Below, one piece after another: positions 18,382 to 26,813 of a DNA stretch of 64,000 nucleotides; within the stretch, counting starts at the first letter, position 1, and every line of letters starts with the position of its first letter. The DNA is from Pseudoxanthomonas koreensis_A (lineage in GTDB: Bacteria > Pseudomonadota > Gammaproteobacteria > Xanthomonadales > Xanthomonadaceae). Both the position numbers and the translations under genes were made by a program. The stretch is taken from contig NZ_CP169056.1 in the NCBI RefSeq assembly GCF_041890415.1, forward strand, positions 2,480,001 through 2,544,000, written 5' to 3'. A model generated the notes under the pieces. The model saw only the letters and a list, made by a program, of their open reading frames with translations, ran no database searches and was not told the origin of the DNA.

Positions 18382-20327
18382 CCGGCGGCTGGAGCCGCAC
18401 GCGCTTCGATGCGCTCCAGCAGGCGCTGCCGCGCATGGCTGGCACGCTGCTGCATCGCGGGCCGGATGACGGTGGCCAATGGGCCGATGCCGATGCAGGC
18501 ATCGCACTGGGGCACCGGCGCCTGTCCATCGTTGACCTGTCGCCAACCGGGCACCAGCCGATGACATCGGCCAGCGGGCGCTGGGTGGTTGCCTTCAACG
18601 GCGAAATCTACAACCACCGTGGCCTGCGCCACGCACTGGAAGCCAACGGCCGCGCACCGGCCTGGCGCGGCCATTCCGATACCGAAACCCTGCTGGCGGC
18701 GGTGGAAGGTTGGGGCGTGGTGGATGCGCTGGAGCGCAGTGCGGGCATGTTTGCCATTGCCCTGTGGGACCGGCAGGAGCGCTGCCTGTGGCTGGCCCGC
18801 GACCGGCTGGGCGAAAAGCCGCTCTACTACGGCTGGAATCGCGGGGTGTTCCTGTTCGGCTCGGAGCTGAAGGCATTGCGCGCCTTCCCCGGTTTCGATG
18901 CCGAGGTGGACCGGCAGGCGCTGGCGCTGTACCTGCGCCACAACGCGGTGCCGGCGCCTTTCAGCATCCATGCCGGCATCCACAAGCTGTTGCCCGGGCA
19001 CTGGCTGCAGCTGCGCCAGCACGACCTGCAAACCGGCCAGCTACCGGCGCCGGTGGCGTACTGGTCGGCCAGCAAGCGCGCGCAGGCGTGCCAGGCTTCA
19101 CCCTTCACCGGCAGCGAAACCGAAGCGGCCAATGCACTGGAACGCCTGCTGCGCAACGCGGTGGCCAGGCAGATGGTGGCCGACGTGCCGCTGGGTGCGT
19201 TCCTGTCCGGCGGCATCGATTCGTCGCTGGTGGTGGCGATGATGCAGGCCCAATCCTCGCGGCCGGTGCGCACATTTTCCATCGGTTTCCACGAGGCCGG
19301 CTACGACGAGGCCCAGCATGCCGCCGCGGTGGCCCGGCACCTTGGCACCGCCCACACCGAGCTTTACGTGACGCCCGCCGATGCGATGGCGGTGATCCCG
19401 CAGCTTCCGCAGATCTACGACGAACCCTTCGCCGATTCTTCGCAGATCCCCACGGTGCTGGTGTCACGGCTGGCCCGCCAGCACGTGACGGTGGCGCTGT
19501 CTGGCGATGGCGGCGATGAGCTGTTCGGTGGGTACTCGCGGTATTTTCTTGCGGCACGGTTGTGGAAGCGCATCGCGGCAGTGCCACGCCCCTTGCGGCA
19601 CATGGCGTCCAGGGCCCTCCCCATGGTTCCCATGCGGGCGTGGGAGCTGGTGTACGGCGCGGCATCTCCGCTCCTGCCCTCCGGATGGCGACTGAGCGCC
19701 CCGGGCGAGAAGATCCTCAAGGGCGCGAGGTTGCTGGCGACACCTGACGGCGATGCGTTGTATCGCGAACTGGTGACCCATTGGCAACCGAAGGATTTGC
19801 TGCCCGGAATTGATGAACCCGCATTGGCCCACATGGATGCGTTGCCGGATTCGCTGGATCTGAGCCAGCGCATGATGTTGCGGGATGCCCTCCATTACCT
19901 GCCGGACGACATCCTGACGAAGGTGGACCGCGCCGCCATGTCCTGCAGCCTGGAAACCCGGGTTCCGCTGCTTGACTACCGGGTGTTCGAGTTCGCCTGG
20001 CACCTGCCGCTGGACCTGAAGGTGCGCAACGGCACCGGCAAGCATCTGCTGCGGCAGGTGCTCCACAGGCACGTGCCCCAGCAGCTGATCGATCGTCCCA
20101 AGATGGGCTTCGGCGTTCCCATCGATACGTGGTTGCGCGGTCCACTGAAGGACTGGGCGGCAGCCCTTCTGGACCCCACGCGGCTGAAGAACGAGGGGTA
20201 TTTCGAACCGGCGCCGGTGATCCGCAAATGGAAGGAGCACCAGTCCGGCTCCCGCAACTGGCAATACCACCTGTGGGACATCCTGATGTTCCAGGCCTGG
20301 CTTTCCCACGCAGGGCAGGACACCTGA
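18369..20327 (+). CDS. asnB: Asparagine synthase (glutamine-hydrolysing)-like amidotransferase
   Basis: Class II glutamine amidotransferase plus ATP-pyrophosphatase domain, 652 aa. The catalytic N-terminal cysteine is C2 (MCGLTGGW), and the PP-loop is S280-G-G-I-D-S. In polysaccharide clusters such genes often amidate a uronic acid in the polymer, which would fit the dehydrogenase/epimerase pair here; free asparagine synthesis is the alternative. The start is fixed by the requirement for Cys2 and lies inside the end of the previous gene. Its stop overlaps the next ATG. Confidence 0.88.
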   Translation: MCGLTGGWSRTRFDALQQALPRMAGTLLHRGPDDGGQWADADAGIALGHRRLSIVDLSPTGHQPMTSASGRWVVAFNGEIYNHRGLRHALEANGRAPAWRGHSDTETLLAAVEGWGVVDALERSAGMFAIALWDRQERCLWLARDRLGEKPLYYGWNRGVFLFGSELKALRAFPGFDAEVDRQALALYLRHNAVPAPFSIHAGIHKLLPGHWLQLRQHDLQTGQLPAPVAYWSASKRAQACQASPFTGSETEAANALERLLRNAVARQMVADVPLGAFLSGGIDSSLVVAMMQAQSSRPVRTFSIGFHEAGYDEAQHAAAVARHLGTAHTELYVTPADAMAVIPQLPQIYDEPFADSSQIPTVLVSRLARQHVTVALSGDGGDELFGGYSRYFLAARLWKRIAAVPRPLRHMASRALPMVPMRAWELVYGAASPLLPSGWRLSAPGEKILKGARLLATPDGDALYRELVTHWQPKDLLPGIDEPALAHMDALPDSLDLSQRMMLRDALHYLPDDILTKVDRAAMSCSLETRVPLLDYRVFEFAWHLPLDLKVRNGTGKHLLRQVLHRHVPQQLIDRPKMGFGVPIDTWLRGPLKDWAAALLDPTRLKNEGYFEPAPVIRKWKEHQSGSRNWQYHLWDILMFQAWLSHAGQDT

Positions 20328-21370
20328 TGGCGATGTACTGGCTGCTGTTCCTGGTTCCGGTGACCGCCATGCTGGTGCCTGGCCGCTTGCCAAGGCGGGC
20401 GGCCACGCTGGCCTGGTGGATGGTGGGTGCGCTGTTCGCAATCGTGGCCGGCCTGCGTCACGAGGTAGGCGGCGACTGGTACAACTATCTGAGGCACTTC
20501 GAAGATTCTGGAACCTACGGGCTCCTCTATACGCTGCAACGTGGCGACCCCGGGTACTACGCCCTGAACTGGGCTGTTTCCCGGCTCGGCGGAAGCGTCC
20601 ATCACGTCAACCTGGTCTGTGCGGCCATCATGATGTGGGGAACCGTGGTGTTCTGCCGCCGCCAACCGCGGCCATGGCTGGCGCTCCTGGTCGCCGTGCC
20701 CTACATGGTGATCGTGGTCGGCATGGGCTACAGCCGCCAGGCAGTGGCACTCGGGTTCGCATTGGTCGGCCTGGTTGCGCTTGGCGATCGCCGCATCTGG
20801 ATGTTCGTGGCCTGGATCGCGATGGGTGCGCTGTTCCACAAGTCCGCCGTGTTGCTGTTGCCGATTGCGGCGCTGGCCGCCAGCCGCAACCGCATACGCA
20901 GCTTCCTGCTGGTCGGGGTGATCGGTGGGCTGCTGTACTACCTGCTGCTGGCCGATGCGTCCGAGGCCCTCTGGGAAAACTACGTGGAGTCCCAGTACCA
21001 CTCCGAAGGCGGCCTGGTGCGGGTATTGATGAACGTGCTGCCGGCGCTGGTGATGCTTGTCTGGGGCAAGAAACTTGTGCCGGACCCTGCAGAGCGCCGG
21101 CTATGGCATCTGGTGGCGCTGATGGCGGTCGCGTGCCTGCCGCTTGTGGGCCTGGCCTCCACGGCGGTGGACCGCGTGGCGCTGTACCTGATTCCACTGC
21201 AGTTGTTCGTGTTTGCCCGGGTACCCGGCCTGATGCCGGCCCACACCGGTGCCCGCACGTTCCTCGTCTTCGCAGTGATGGCCTACTACGCGACGGCACA
21301 GTGGGTGTGGCTGACACGCGCCGACCATGCCCAATACTGGATTCCGTACCGCATGGCGGCGCCATGGTGA
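20327..21370 (+). CDS. EpsG-family polysaccharide polymerase-like membrane protein
   Basis: 347 aa with about nine to ten hydrophobic helices. Conserved EpsG features include GLRHEVGGDWYNY near residue 42, RGDPGYYALNW, and GYSRQAVALGF followed later by FHKSA. EpsG proteins are taken to be Wzy-like polymerases in biofilm matrix clusters. The ATG overlaps the AsnB stop (TGATG). Its stop lies just inside the next glycosyltransferase gene. Confidence 0.82.
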   Translation: MAMYWLLFLVPVTAMLVPGRLPRRAATLAWWMVGALFAIVAGLRHEVGGDWYNYLRHFEDSGTYGLLYTLQRGDPGYYALNWAVSRLGGSVHHVNLVCAAIMMWGTVVFCRRQPRPWLALLVAVPYMVIVVGMGYSRQAVALGFALVGLVALGDRRIWMFVAWIAMGALFHKSAVLLLPIAALAASRNRIRSFLLVGVIGGLLYYLLLADASEALWENYVESQYHSEGGLVRVLMNVLPALVMLVWGKKLVPDPAERRLWHLVALMAVACLPLVGLASTAVDRVALYLIPLQLFVFARVPGLMPAHTGARTFLVFAVMAYYATAQWVWLTRADHAQYWIPYRMAAPW

Positions 21371-22563
21371 CCGCTGCCACTGGCGGTGTCCGGGCCGACG
21401 TTGCAGCAGTGGCGCTGCAACCTATGGTCCTGCTGTTCGCCAACACGGACTGGTACCTCTACAACTTCCGCCGCTCGCTGGCACTGGCACTGCGCGAGGC
21501 CGGGTACGAGGTACTGCTGGTGTCGCCGCCCGGCGACTATGGCACCCGCCTGCAGGCACTTGGGCTTCGCTGGGAACCGCTGGCAATGGACCGGCGCAGC
21601 CTCAACCCGCTGCGTGAGGCGGCACTGCTGGCAAGGCTGTGGCGCCTGCTGCGCCGCGAGAAGCCGGACCTGGTGCACGGCTTCACCATCAAGTGCGCCA
21701 TCTATGGCGGCCTGGCCGCGAGGTTGGCGGGTGTCGAGGCAAGAATCCACGCAGTGGCTGGCATGGGCTACGTGTTTACCTCCAAGAGCCTGCGCGCACG
21801 CCTGCTGCGCCCGCTGGTGCGGCAGCTGATGCGCACGGGTTTTGCGGGGCGGCATGCGCGGCTGATCCTGCAAAACCCGGATGACGTGGATGCCATCGTG
21901 AAGGCGGGCCTGGTGGACCAGAGCGGCATCCACCTGATCGAAGGCTCCGGTGTGGACTGCACGAGGTTCCATCCTGCCGACCCCAATGTTGGCAGCGGGC
22001 GCCTGCGGGTGCTGCTGCCCGCGCGCGTGCTGTGGGACAAGGGGCTGGCCGAGTATGTGGAGGCCGCGCGATCCTTGCGCGCCGAAGGTCGCGCCATCGA
22101 TTTCCTGCTGGCCGGCACCCCGGATCCCGGCAATCCAGCGTCGGTGCCCGCGCACGAGGTGCGCGCGTGGGTGTCGGATGGCACGCTGGAATGGCTTGGC
22201 CATGTGGAGGACATGCCAGCGTTGTTCCAGTCCGTGCATGTGGTGGCGCTGCCGAGCTATCGCGAAGGCCTGCCGAAAGGCCTGATCGAAGCCGGAGCCT
22301 GCGGCCGTGCACTGGTCACCACCGATGTCCCGGGGTGCCGTGAAGTGGTGCAGCACGAAGTGGATGGCCTGCTGGTACCCCCGCGCGATGCTGCTGCCCT
22401 GGCTGCAGCCATCCGCCGCCTGGATGACGACCGGGCATTGCTGCAGCGGCTGGGAGATGCGGCCCGCGCCACTGCGCTGGCGCGCTTTGATGAGCGCATC
22501 GTCATCGGGCGTACCATGGCCGTGTATGCGGAGGTGCTGGGAAACAGCCATCCGCCTGGTTAG
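21364..22563 (+). CDS. GT4 family glycosyltransferase (PglA-like)
   Basis: 399 aa. After a short leader the conserved fold starts at MVLLFANTDWYLYNFRRS, typical of PglA/capsular hexosaminyl transferases. The donor site contains PSYREGLPKGLIEAGACG. ATG at 21364 and GTG at 21367 are both in frame; an internal ATG at 21424 would remove the unconserved first 20 residues. The gene overlaps the polymerase by 7 nt. It may add the second sugar to the lipid-linked primer made by the WecA-like enzyme downstream. Confidence 0.86.
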   Translation: MVTAATGGVRADVAAVALQPMVLLFANTDWYLYNFRRSLALALREAGYEVLLVSPPGDYGTRLQALGLRWEPLAMDRRSLNPLREAALLARLWRLLRREKPDLVHGFTIKCAIYGGLAARLAGVEARIHAVAGMGYVFTSKSLRARLLRPLVRQLMRTGFAGRHARLILQNPDDVDAIVKAGLVDQSGIHLIEGSGVDCTRFHPADPNVGSGRLRVLLPARVLWDKGLAEYVEAARSLRAEGRAIDFLLAGTPDPGNPASVPAHEVRAWVSDGTLEWLGHVEDMPALFQSVHVVALPSYREGLPKGLIEAGACGRALVTTDVPGCREVVQHEVDGLLVPPRDAAALAAAIRRLDDDRALLQRLGDAARATALARFDERIVIGRTMAVYAEVLGNSHPPG

Positions 22564-22620
22564 CTGTTTGCGAAGCGTCGCCTTTTGTGGTTCAAGTGCC
22601 TCAAGGATCTGGAGCAGCCA

Positions 22621-23745
22621 ATGCTCGATATCTTGAAAGGACTCGATTGGAACGCCGCTCTGGTCGCCCTGGCTGCCACGCTTCTGCTGCTGTGGCTGTT
22701 GCGCCCGGTCGCAGCGCGCCTGGGCCTGTATGACCACCCCGGCGGACGCAAGAGCCACCTGGCACCCACCCCGGTCATCGGCGGCGTGGCCATGGGCATC
22801 GGCACCATTGCCGTAGGCCTGTGGCTGTCGCCGCCGCACGGCGATGGATTCATCGGTTTCGCGTTGGCCGCTTCCATCGTGGTGGTCACCGGCCTGGTGG
22901 ACGACCGTTTCGACATCCGCTGGTACTGGCGCATCCTGGCCCAGGTGGTCGCCGCGCTGGTGATGGTGCATGTCAGCGGGGTGCGGGTGGAGCAGCTGGG
23001 GCCGGTGTTCGGCCTGTCGGAAATGTCGCTGGGCGCGTTGTCGGTGCCGTTCACTGTGTTCGCCACGGTTGGCCTGATCAATGCGATCAACATGATCGAC
23101 GGGGCCGATGGCATGGCCGGCATGCTGGTGTGGGCGGCGCTGCTGATGCTGTCGGCGGCCGGCCTGTACGCAGGCAACCTGGTCATCGCCGAGCGCATGA
23201 TGATCGTGATGGGCGCGGTGAGTGCCTTCCTGGTGTTCAACCTGCGCTTTCCGTGGCAGCGGCGCGCGCGGATGTTCATGGGCGATGCCGGCAGCGGGTT
23301 CCTTGGCCTGGTGATTGCGTGGTGTTCGTTCCGCCTCACCCAGAACCCGGGGCATCCGGTCAATCCGGTGCTGACCTTGTGGTTCGTGGCAATCCCGATG
23401 ATGGATGCGCTGGTGCTGATTGCGCGGCGCATCCGCAATCGCCGCTCGCCGTTCCATGCCGATTGCAACCACATCCACCACCTGATGCAGGAGGCGGGAT
23501 TCGGCCCCACCCAGGCCGCACTGGTGCTGACCGCCTTCACCCTGGCCTGCGGGCTGGCGGTGGGCCAGGCGATGCGCATGGACGTGCCGCACCCGTTGTT
23601 GCTGCTGGCCTTCCTGTTGATGTGTGCCGGCTGGTACGTGCTGTCGGGCCGGCGTGCGCGGGCGGTGGCATTCTTCCGGCGCCTGCGTGCACCCTTGCAC
23701 CCGGCCGTGGTGGCACCCGGCGTCGACCAGCCCGGTGAATCCTGA
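22621..23745 (+). CDS. WecA-like undecaprenyl-phosphate sugar-1-phosphate transferase
   Basis: Initiating polyprenol-phosphate N-acetylhexosamine-1-phosphate transferase of the MraY/WecA family, 374 aa with about eleven membrane helices. The Mg/substrate motifs are visible: LVDDRFDIRW, NAINMIDGADGMAG, FMGDAGSG and the HADCNHIHH loop. The ATG at 22621 has GGAG at good distance; an upstream TTG would add unconserved residues. It probably starts the repeat unit by loading GlcNAc-1-P on undecaprenyl phosphate. Confidence 0.9.
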   Translation: MLDILKGLDWNAALVALAATLLLLWLLRPVAARLGLYDHPGGRKSHLAPTPVIGGVAMGIGTIAVGLWLSPPHGDGFIGFALAASIVVVTGLVDDRFDIRWYWRILAQVVAALVMVHVSGVRVEQLGPVFGLSEMSLGALSVPFTVFATVGLINAINMIDGADGMAGMLVWAALLMLSAAGLYAGNLVIAERMMIVMGAVSAFLVFNLRFPWQRRARMFMGDAGSGFLGLVIAWCSFRLTQNPGHPVNPVLTLWFVAIPMMDALVLIARRIRNRRSPFHADCNHIHHLMQEAGFGPTQAALVLTAFTLACGLAVGQAMRMDVPHPLLLLAFLLMCAGWYVLSGRRARAVAFFRRLRAPLHPAVVAPGVDQPGES

Positions 23746-23749
23746 GCCC

Positions 23750-24565
23750 ATGCTCGACCTGCACTACCACCTGCTGCCCGGCATCGACGATGGTGCGCCG
23801 GACCTGGACACCTCTCTGGCGATGGCGCGCATGTCGGTGGCCGACGGCGTGACCGTGGTGGCGTGCACGCCGCACATCTACCCGGGCCTGTACGAGAACA
23901 CCCGCGACGGCATCGTGCAGGCGATTGCCGCATTGCGCCTGCGCCTGCAGGACGCTGGGCTGCCCTTGCGCCTGGTGGAAGGCGCCGACGTGCACCTGGT
24001 GCCGGGCCTGCTGGATGGTATCCGCGGCGGCACGGTGCCGACCCTGGCCGGTTCGCGCTATCTGCTGCTGGAGCCTTCGCACCACGTGGCGCCGCCGCGC
24101 TTCGAGCAATCGGTGTTCGAGCTGATGGCCGAGGGCCTGGTGCCGGTAATCACCCACCCGGAGCGGCTGAGCTGGGTGGAGCACGATTACGAGGTGTTCC
24201 TGCGCCTGAGCCGGCGCGGCGCGTGGATGCAGATCACCGCTGGCGCGTTGACCGGCCGTTTCGGCCGTCGCCCGCGCTACTGGGCCGAGCGTTTCATCGG
24301 CGAGGGCCACTGCATGATCCTGGCCACCGACGCGCACGACCCGCGCCGGCGTCCACCGCTGCTGGCCGAGGCCCGCGAGGCGGCCGCGCGGCTGGTGGGC
24401 GCCACCGAGGCCACGCACATGGTGCTGACCCGCCCGCAAGGCATCGTGGACGACGTTGCGCCGGAAGCATTGCCGCTGGCGATGTTCCAGCAGCCGGGGT
24501 TTGAGCCGCGCCCGATGGAAAACGACGGCATGCTGGCGAAACTGCTGCGCCCGTTCACCCGTTGA
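23750..24565 (+). CDS. CpsB/CapC-type (PHP) protein-tyrosine phosphatase
   Basis: Mn-dependent phosphatase that dephosphorylates the BY-kinase and resets the polymer export cycle. 271 aa with PHP metal motifs: LHYHLLPGIDDG at the N-terminus, CTPHIYPG, EGADVHL, HPER and ATDAHD. Starts 4 nt after the transferase stop and ends the cluster. Pairing with the Wzc-like kinase at 2577 brackets the whole locus, as in CpsB-CpsD systems. Confidence 0.88.
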   Translation: MLDLHYHLLPGIDDGAPDLDTSLAMARMSVADGVTVVACTPHIYPGLYENTRDGIVQAIAALRLRLQDAGLPLRLVEGADVHLVPGLLDGIRGGTVPTLAGSRYLLLEPSHHVAPPRFEQSVFELMAEGLVPVITHPERLSWVEHDYEVFLRLSRRGAWMQITAGALTGRFGRRPRYWAERFIGEGHCMILATDAHDPRRRPPLLAEAREAAARLVGATEATHMVLTRPQGIVDDVAPEALPLAMFQQPGFEPRPMENDGMLAKLLRPFTR

Positions 24566-24891
24566 GCAACCGCCCTCTGTAGGACGACCGCGACTGTACG
24601 CCCCCTTGTAGGAGCCGGCCTCGCCGGCGACCGCGACTGTGCGCCACCCCTGTAGGAGCCGGCCTCGCCGGCGACCGCGATGCACATTACACATATGCGA
24701 GGTCGCGCCCGAGGGACGCTCTTACAACAGCGCGGGCAACGGCACCATTATCGGTGCGCCCCCTGTAGGAGCCGGCCTCGCCGGCGACCGCGACGCACGT
24801 TCCAACATCTGCAAGGTCACCCCCAAGGGACGCCCCTGCAACGGCAATGCGACCTGGCGGGGTGCGCGCCAGGTCGCATTGGCTTTCTTGC
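24566..24891. repeat. Intergenic cluster of two REP-like repeat families
   Basis: No gene is seen in this 326-bp gap between convergent operons. Three copies of GTAGGAGCCGGCCTCGCC... begin at 24608, 24652 and 24765. Two copies of a second motif, (A/G)GTC(G/A)C(G/C)CCC(G/A)AGGGACGC followed by (T/C)(C/T)T(A/G)CAAC, lie at about 24700-24728 and 24814-24840. The alternation of the two motifs recurs at 33.8-34.1 kb, so they probably form one composite element. Confidence 0.8.
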
Positions 24892-25758
24892 TCAGGCGGT
24901 ATGCGGTGCGGGCGTGGCGGCTGCGTCATCGGCCACCACCGCGGCCGGGGCGGCGCCGCGGGCGCGGGCGGTGCGGGCGTGGGTGATGTAGATGGCCAGG
25001 CCGACGAAGGTCAGGCCGCCCACCAGGTTGCCGGCCACGGTCGGGATCTCGTTCCACACCATGTAATCCATGAACGAGAACTCGCCGCCCATCAGCAGGC
25101 CCGACGGGAACAGGAACATGTTCACCACCGAGTGCTCGAACGCCATGGCGAAGAACAGCATCACCGGCATCCACATCGCCAGCGCCTTGCCGGCCAGCGA
25201 ACGCGCCATCAGCGCACCGATCGCGCCGGTGGACACCATCCAGTTGCACAGCACGCCACGGATGAACAGGGTGAGCATGCCGGCCGCGCCGTGCTCGGCG
25301 TAGCCCAGGGTGCGCGATTCGCCAATGTGGCCGATGGCACGACCAACCTCATCCGGCGGCTGGCTGAAGCCGAAGGTGAACACGATGGCCATCATCAGCG
25401 CCACCGTCAGTGCGCCTGCGAAGTTGCCGCAGAACACCAGGCCCCAGTTGCGCAGCACGCCTTGCAGGGTCACGCCGGGGCGGCGGTCGATCAGGGCCAG
25501 CGGCACCAGGGTGAACACGCCGGTGAGCAGGTCGTAGCCCATCAGGTACAGCATGATGAAGCCGATCGGGAACAGCAGCGCGCCGATCAGCGGCACGCCG
25601 GTCTTGACCGCCATGGTCACGGCGAACGCCGCAGCCAGCGACAGGATCGCGCCGCCCATGTAGGCGCGGATCAGGGTGTCGCGGGTGGACATGAAGACCT
25701 TCGACTCGCCTGTGTCGACCATCTTCTTGGCCAGTTCGGAGGGGACGATGTAATCCAT
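24892..25758 (-). CDS. Formate/nitrite transporter family protein
   Basis: 288 aa, six hydrophobic helices, FNT fold; last gene of the nitrite operon. The N-terminal amphipathic segment (VPSELAKKMVDTGESK) and central motifs GNLVGG and FEHSVVNMFLFP are family hallmarks. The ATG at 25758 has AGGAG 7 nt upstream. Context (nirB, nirD, siroheme synthesis) points to nitrite uptake as in NirC, rather than formate. Confidence 0.88.
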   Translation of the reverse strand: MDYIVPSELAKKMVDTGESKVFMSTRDTLIRAYMGGAILSLAAAFAVTMAVKTGVPLIGALLFPIGFIMLYLMGYDLLTGVFTLVPLALIDRRPGVTLQGVLRNWGLVFCGNFAGALTVALMMAIVFTFGFSQPPDEVGRAIGHIGESRTLGYAEHGAAGMLTLFIRGVLCNWMVSTGAIGALMARSLAGKALAMWMPVMLFFAMAFEHSVVNMFLFPSGLLMGGEFSFMDYMVWNEIPTVAGNLVGGLTFVGLAIYITHARTARARGAAPAAVVADDAAATPAPHTA

Positions 25759-25885
25759 TGCAATCTCCTGCTGCAGTGGCCGGCGGGAGGGACGCCGGCC
25801 TGAGGGGTGGGGAAGGAGCGGTGGTCCGGGTGGAGGGGGCCGGTGCAGGGCTGCACCGGTGACGCGGGGGAAACGGGGGTGGCAA

Positions 25886-26740
25886 TCAGCCGGTGGACGC
25901 GCGCATGGGTGCGGGCCATGGGGCGGTGGTGCCGGGGTGTCCGGTGGGCGCGGCCTCGCAGAGGCGGGGAGACATACCGAGGTCGCCGGCAAGGCCGGCC
26001 CCTGCAGCCAGTGCGTCGCCCACCAGGATCACGCCGGGTTCGCCATTGGCGCCGGTGGCGGCCTGCGCCAGCTGGTCCAGGCGGGTGTGCACGCAGTGCT
26101 GCTCGGGGCGGCTGGCCGCGAGCACCAGCGCGGCCGGGGTGCTGCCGGGCAGGTGCCGCATCAGGCCCTCGGCAATCGCCTCGATACGGCCCAGGCCCAT
26201 GTAGATCGCCAGGGTGGTGCCGGTGCGCGCCAGCGCTTCCCAGTCGGGCTGGCCGTGGTCGGCGGTGTGCGCGGTAACGAAGGTCACGCCGTGGCAATGG
26301 TCGCGGTGGGTGAGCGAGGCGCCCAGCGCGGCAGCGGCGGCAAACGCGGCACTGACGCCGTTGATGATGCGCACCTGTACGCCGGCCGCGCGCAGGAATG
26401 CGATCTCCTCGCCGGCGCGGCCGAACATCAGCGCATCGCCGCCCTTGACCCGTACCACGCGCAGGCCCTGCAGCGCGTAGCGGCGCATCAGCCGGCAGAT
26501 GAACGCCTGCGGCGTGGAGCGGCAGCCGCCGCGCTTGCCGACCCGCAGCACGCGCGCGTCGGGGGCCAGGCTGGCGATCTGCGGATCGACCAGTTCGTCC
26601 AGCAGCAGCACCTGCGCCTGGGCAAGTGCGCGCACCGCCTTGAGGGTGAGCAGTTCAAGGTCGCCAGGGCCGGCGGACAGCAGCACCACGTCGGCCGGGG
26701 CGCGCGGCGTTGGGCGGTGCGTGTGTGGATGTGTGCTCAT
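25886..26740 (-). CDS. cobA: Uroporphyrinogen-III C-methyltransferase
   Basis: SAM-dependent methylation of uroporphyrinogen III to precorrin-2, the first step to the siroheme needed by NirB. 284 aa with VVLLSAGPGDLELLTLKAVR at about residue 18, the GKRGG loop, and VRVKGGDALMFGRAGEE. It lacks the extra CysG dehydrogenase/chelatase domain, so those steps must be elsewhere. The C-terminal residues AGAGLAGDLG are encoded by a repeat copy of the intergenic REP family (25981-26005), an insertion into the gene end. The ATG at 26740 was chosen although the frame is open farther upstream through a 15-bp tandem repeat. Confidence 0.88.
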   Translation of the reverse strand: MSTHPHTHRPTPRAPADVVLLSAGPGDLELLTLKAVRALAQAQVLLLDELVDPQIASLAPDARVLRVGKRGGCRSTPQAFICRLMRRYALQGLRVVRVKGGDALMFGRAGEEIAFLRAAGVQVRIINGVSAAFAAAAALGASLTHRDHCHGVTFVTAHTADHGQPDWEALARTGTTLAIYMGLGRIEAIAEGLMRHLPGSTPAALVLAASRPEQHCVHTRLDQLAQAATGANGEPGVILVGDALAAGAGLAGDLGMSPRLCEAAPTGHPGTTAPWPAPMRASTG

Positions 26741-26761
26741 CGGTACCCCCGGGGCGTGCGT

Positions 26762-26806
26762 GGTTGAGGCGTGCGTGCTTGAGACGTGCGTGCTTGAGGC
26801 GTGCGC
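26762..26806. repeat. 15-bp tandem repeat, three units, upstream of cobA
   Basis: Three consecutive units at 26762-26776, 26777-26791 and 26792-26806 of the form GCTTGAG(G/A)CGTGCGT. They lie between the stop of the reduced nitrate reductase and the cobA ATG. On the minus strand the unit is five codons long and the cobA frame is open across it. Confidence 0.8.
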
Positions 26807-26813
26807 GGATGGG

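Noticed and set aside
21286..23751. 821-codon antisense frame in the EPS cluster
   Set aside because: Shadow of the glycosyltransferase and WecA-like genes, which show clear family motifs on the plus strand.
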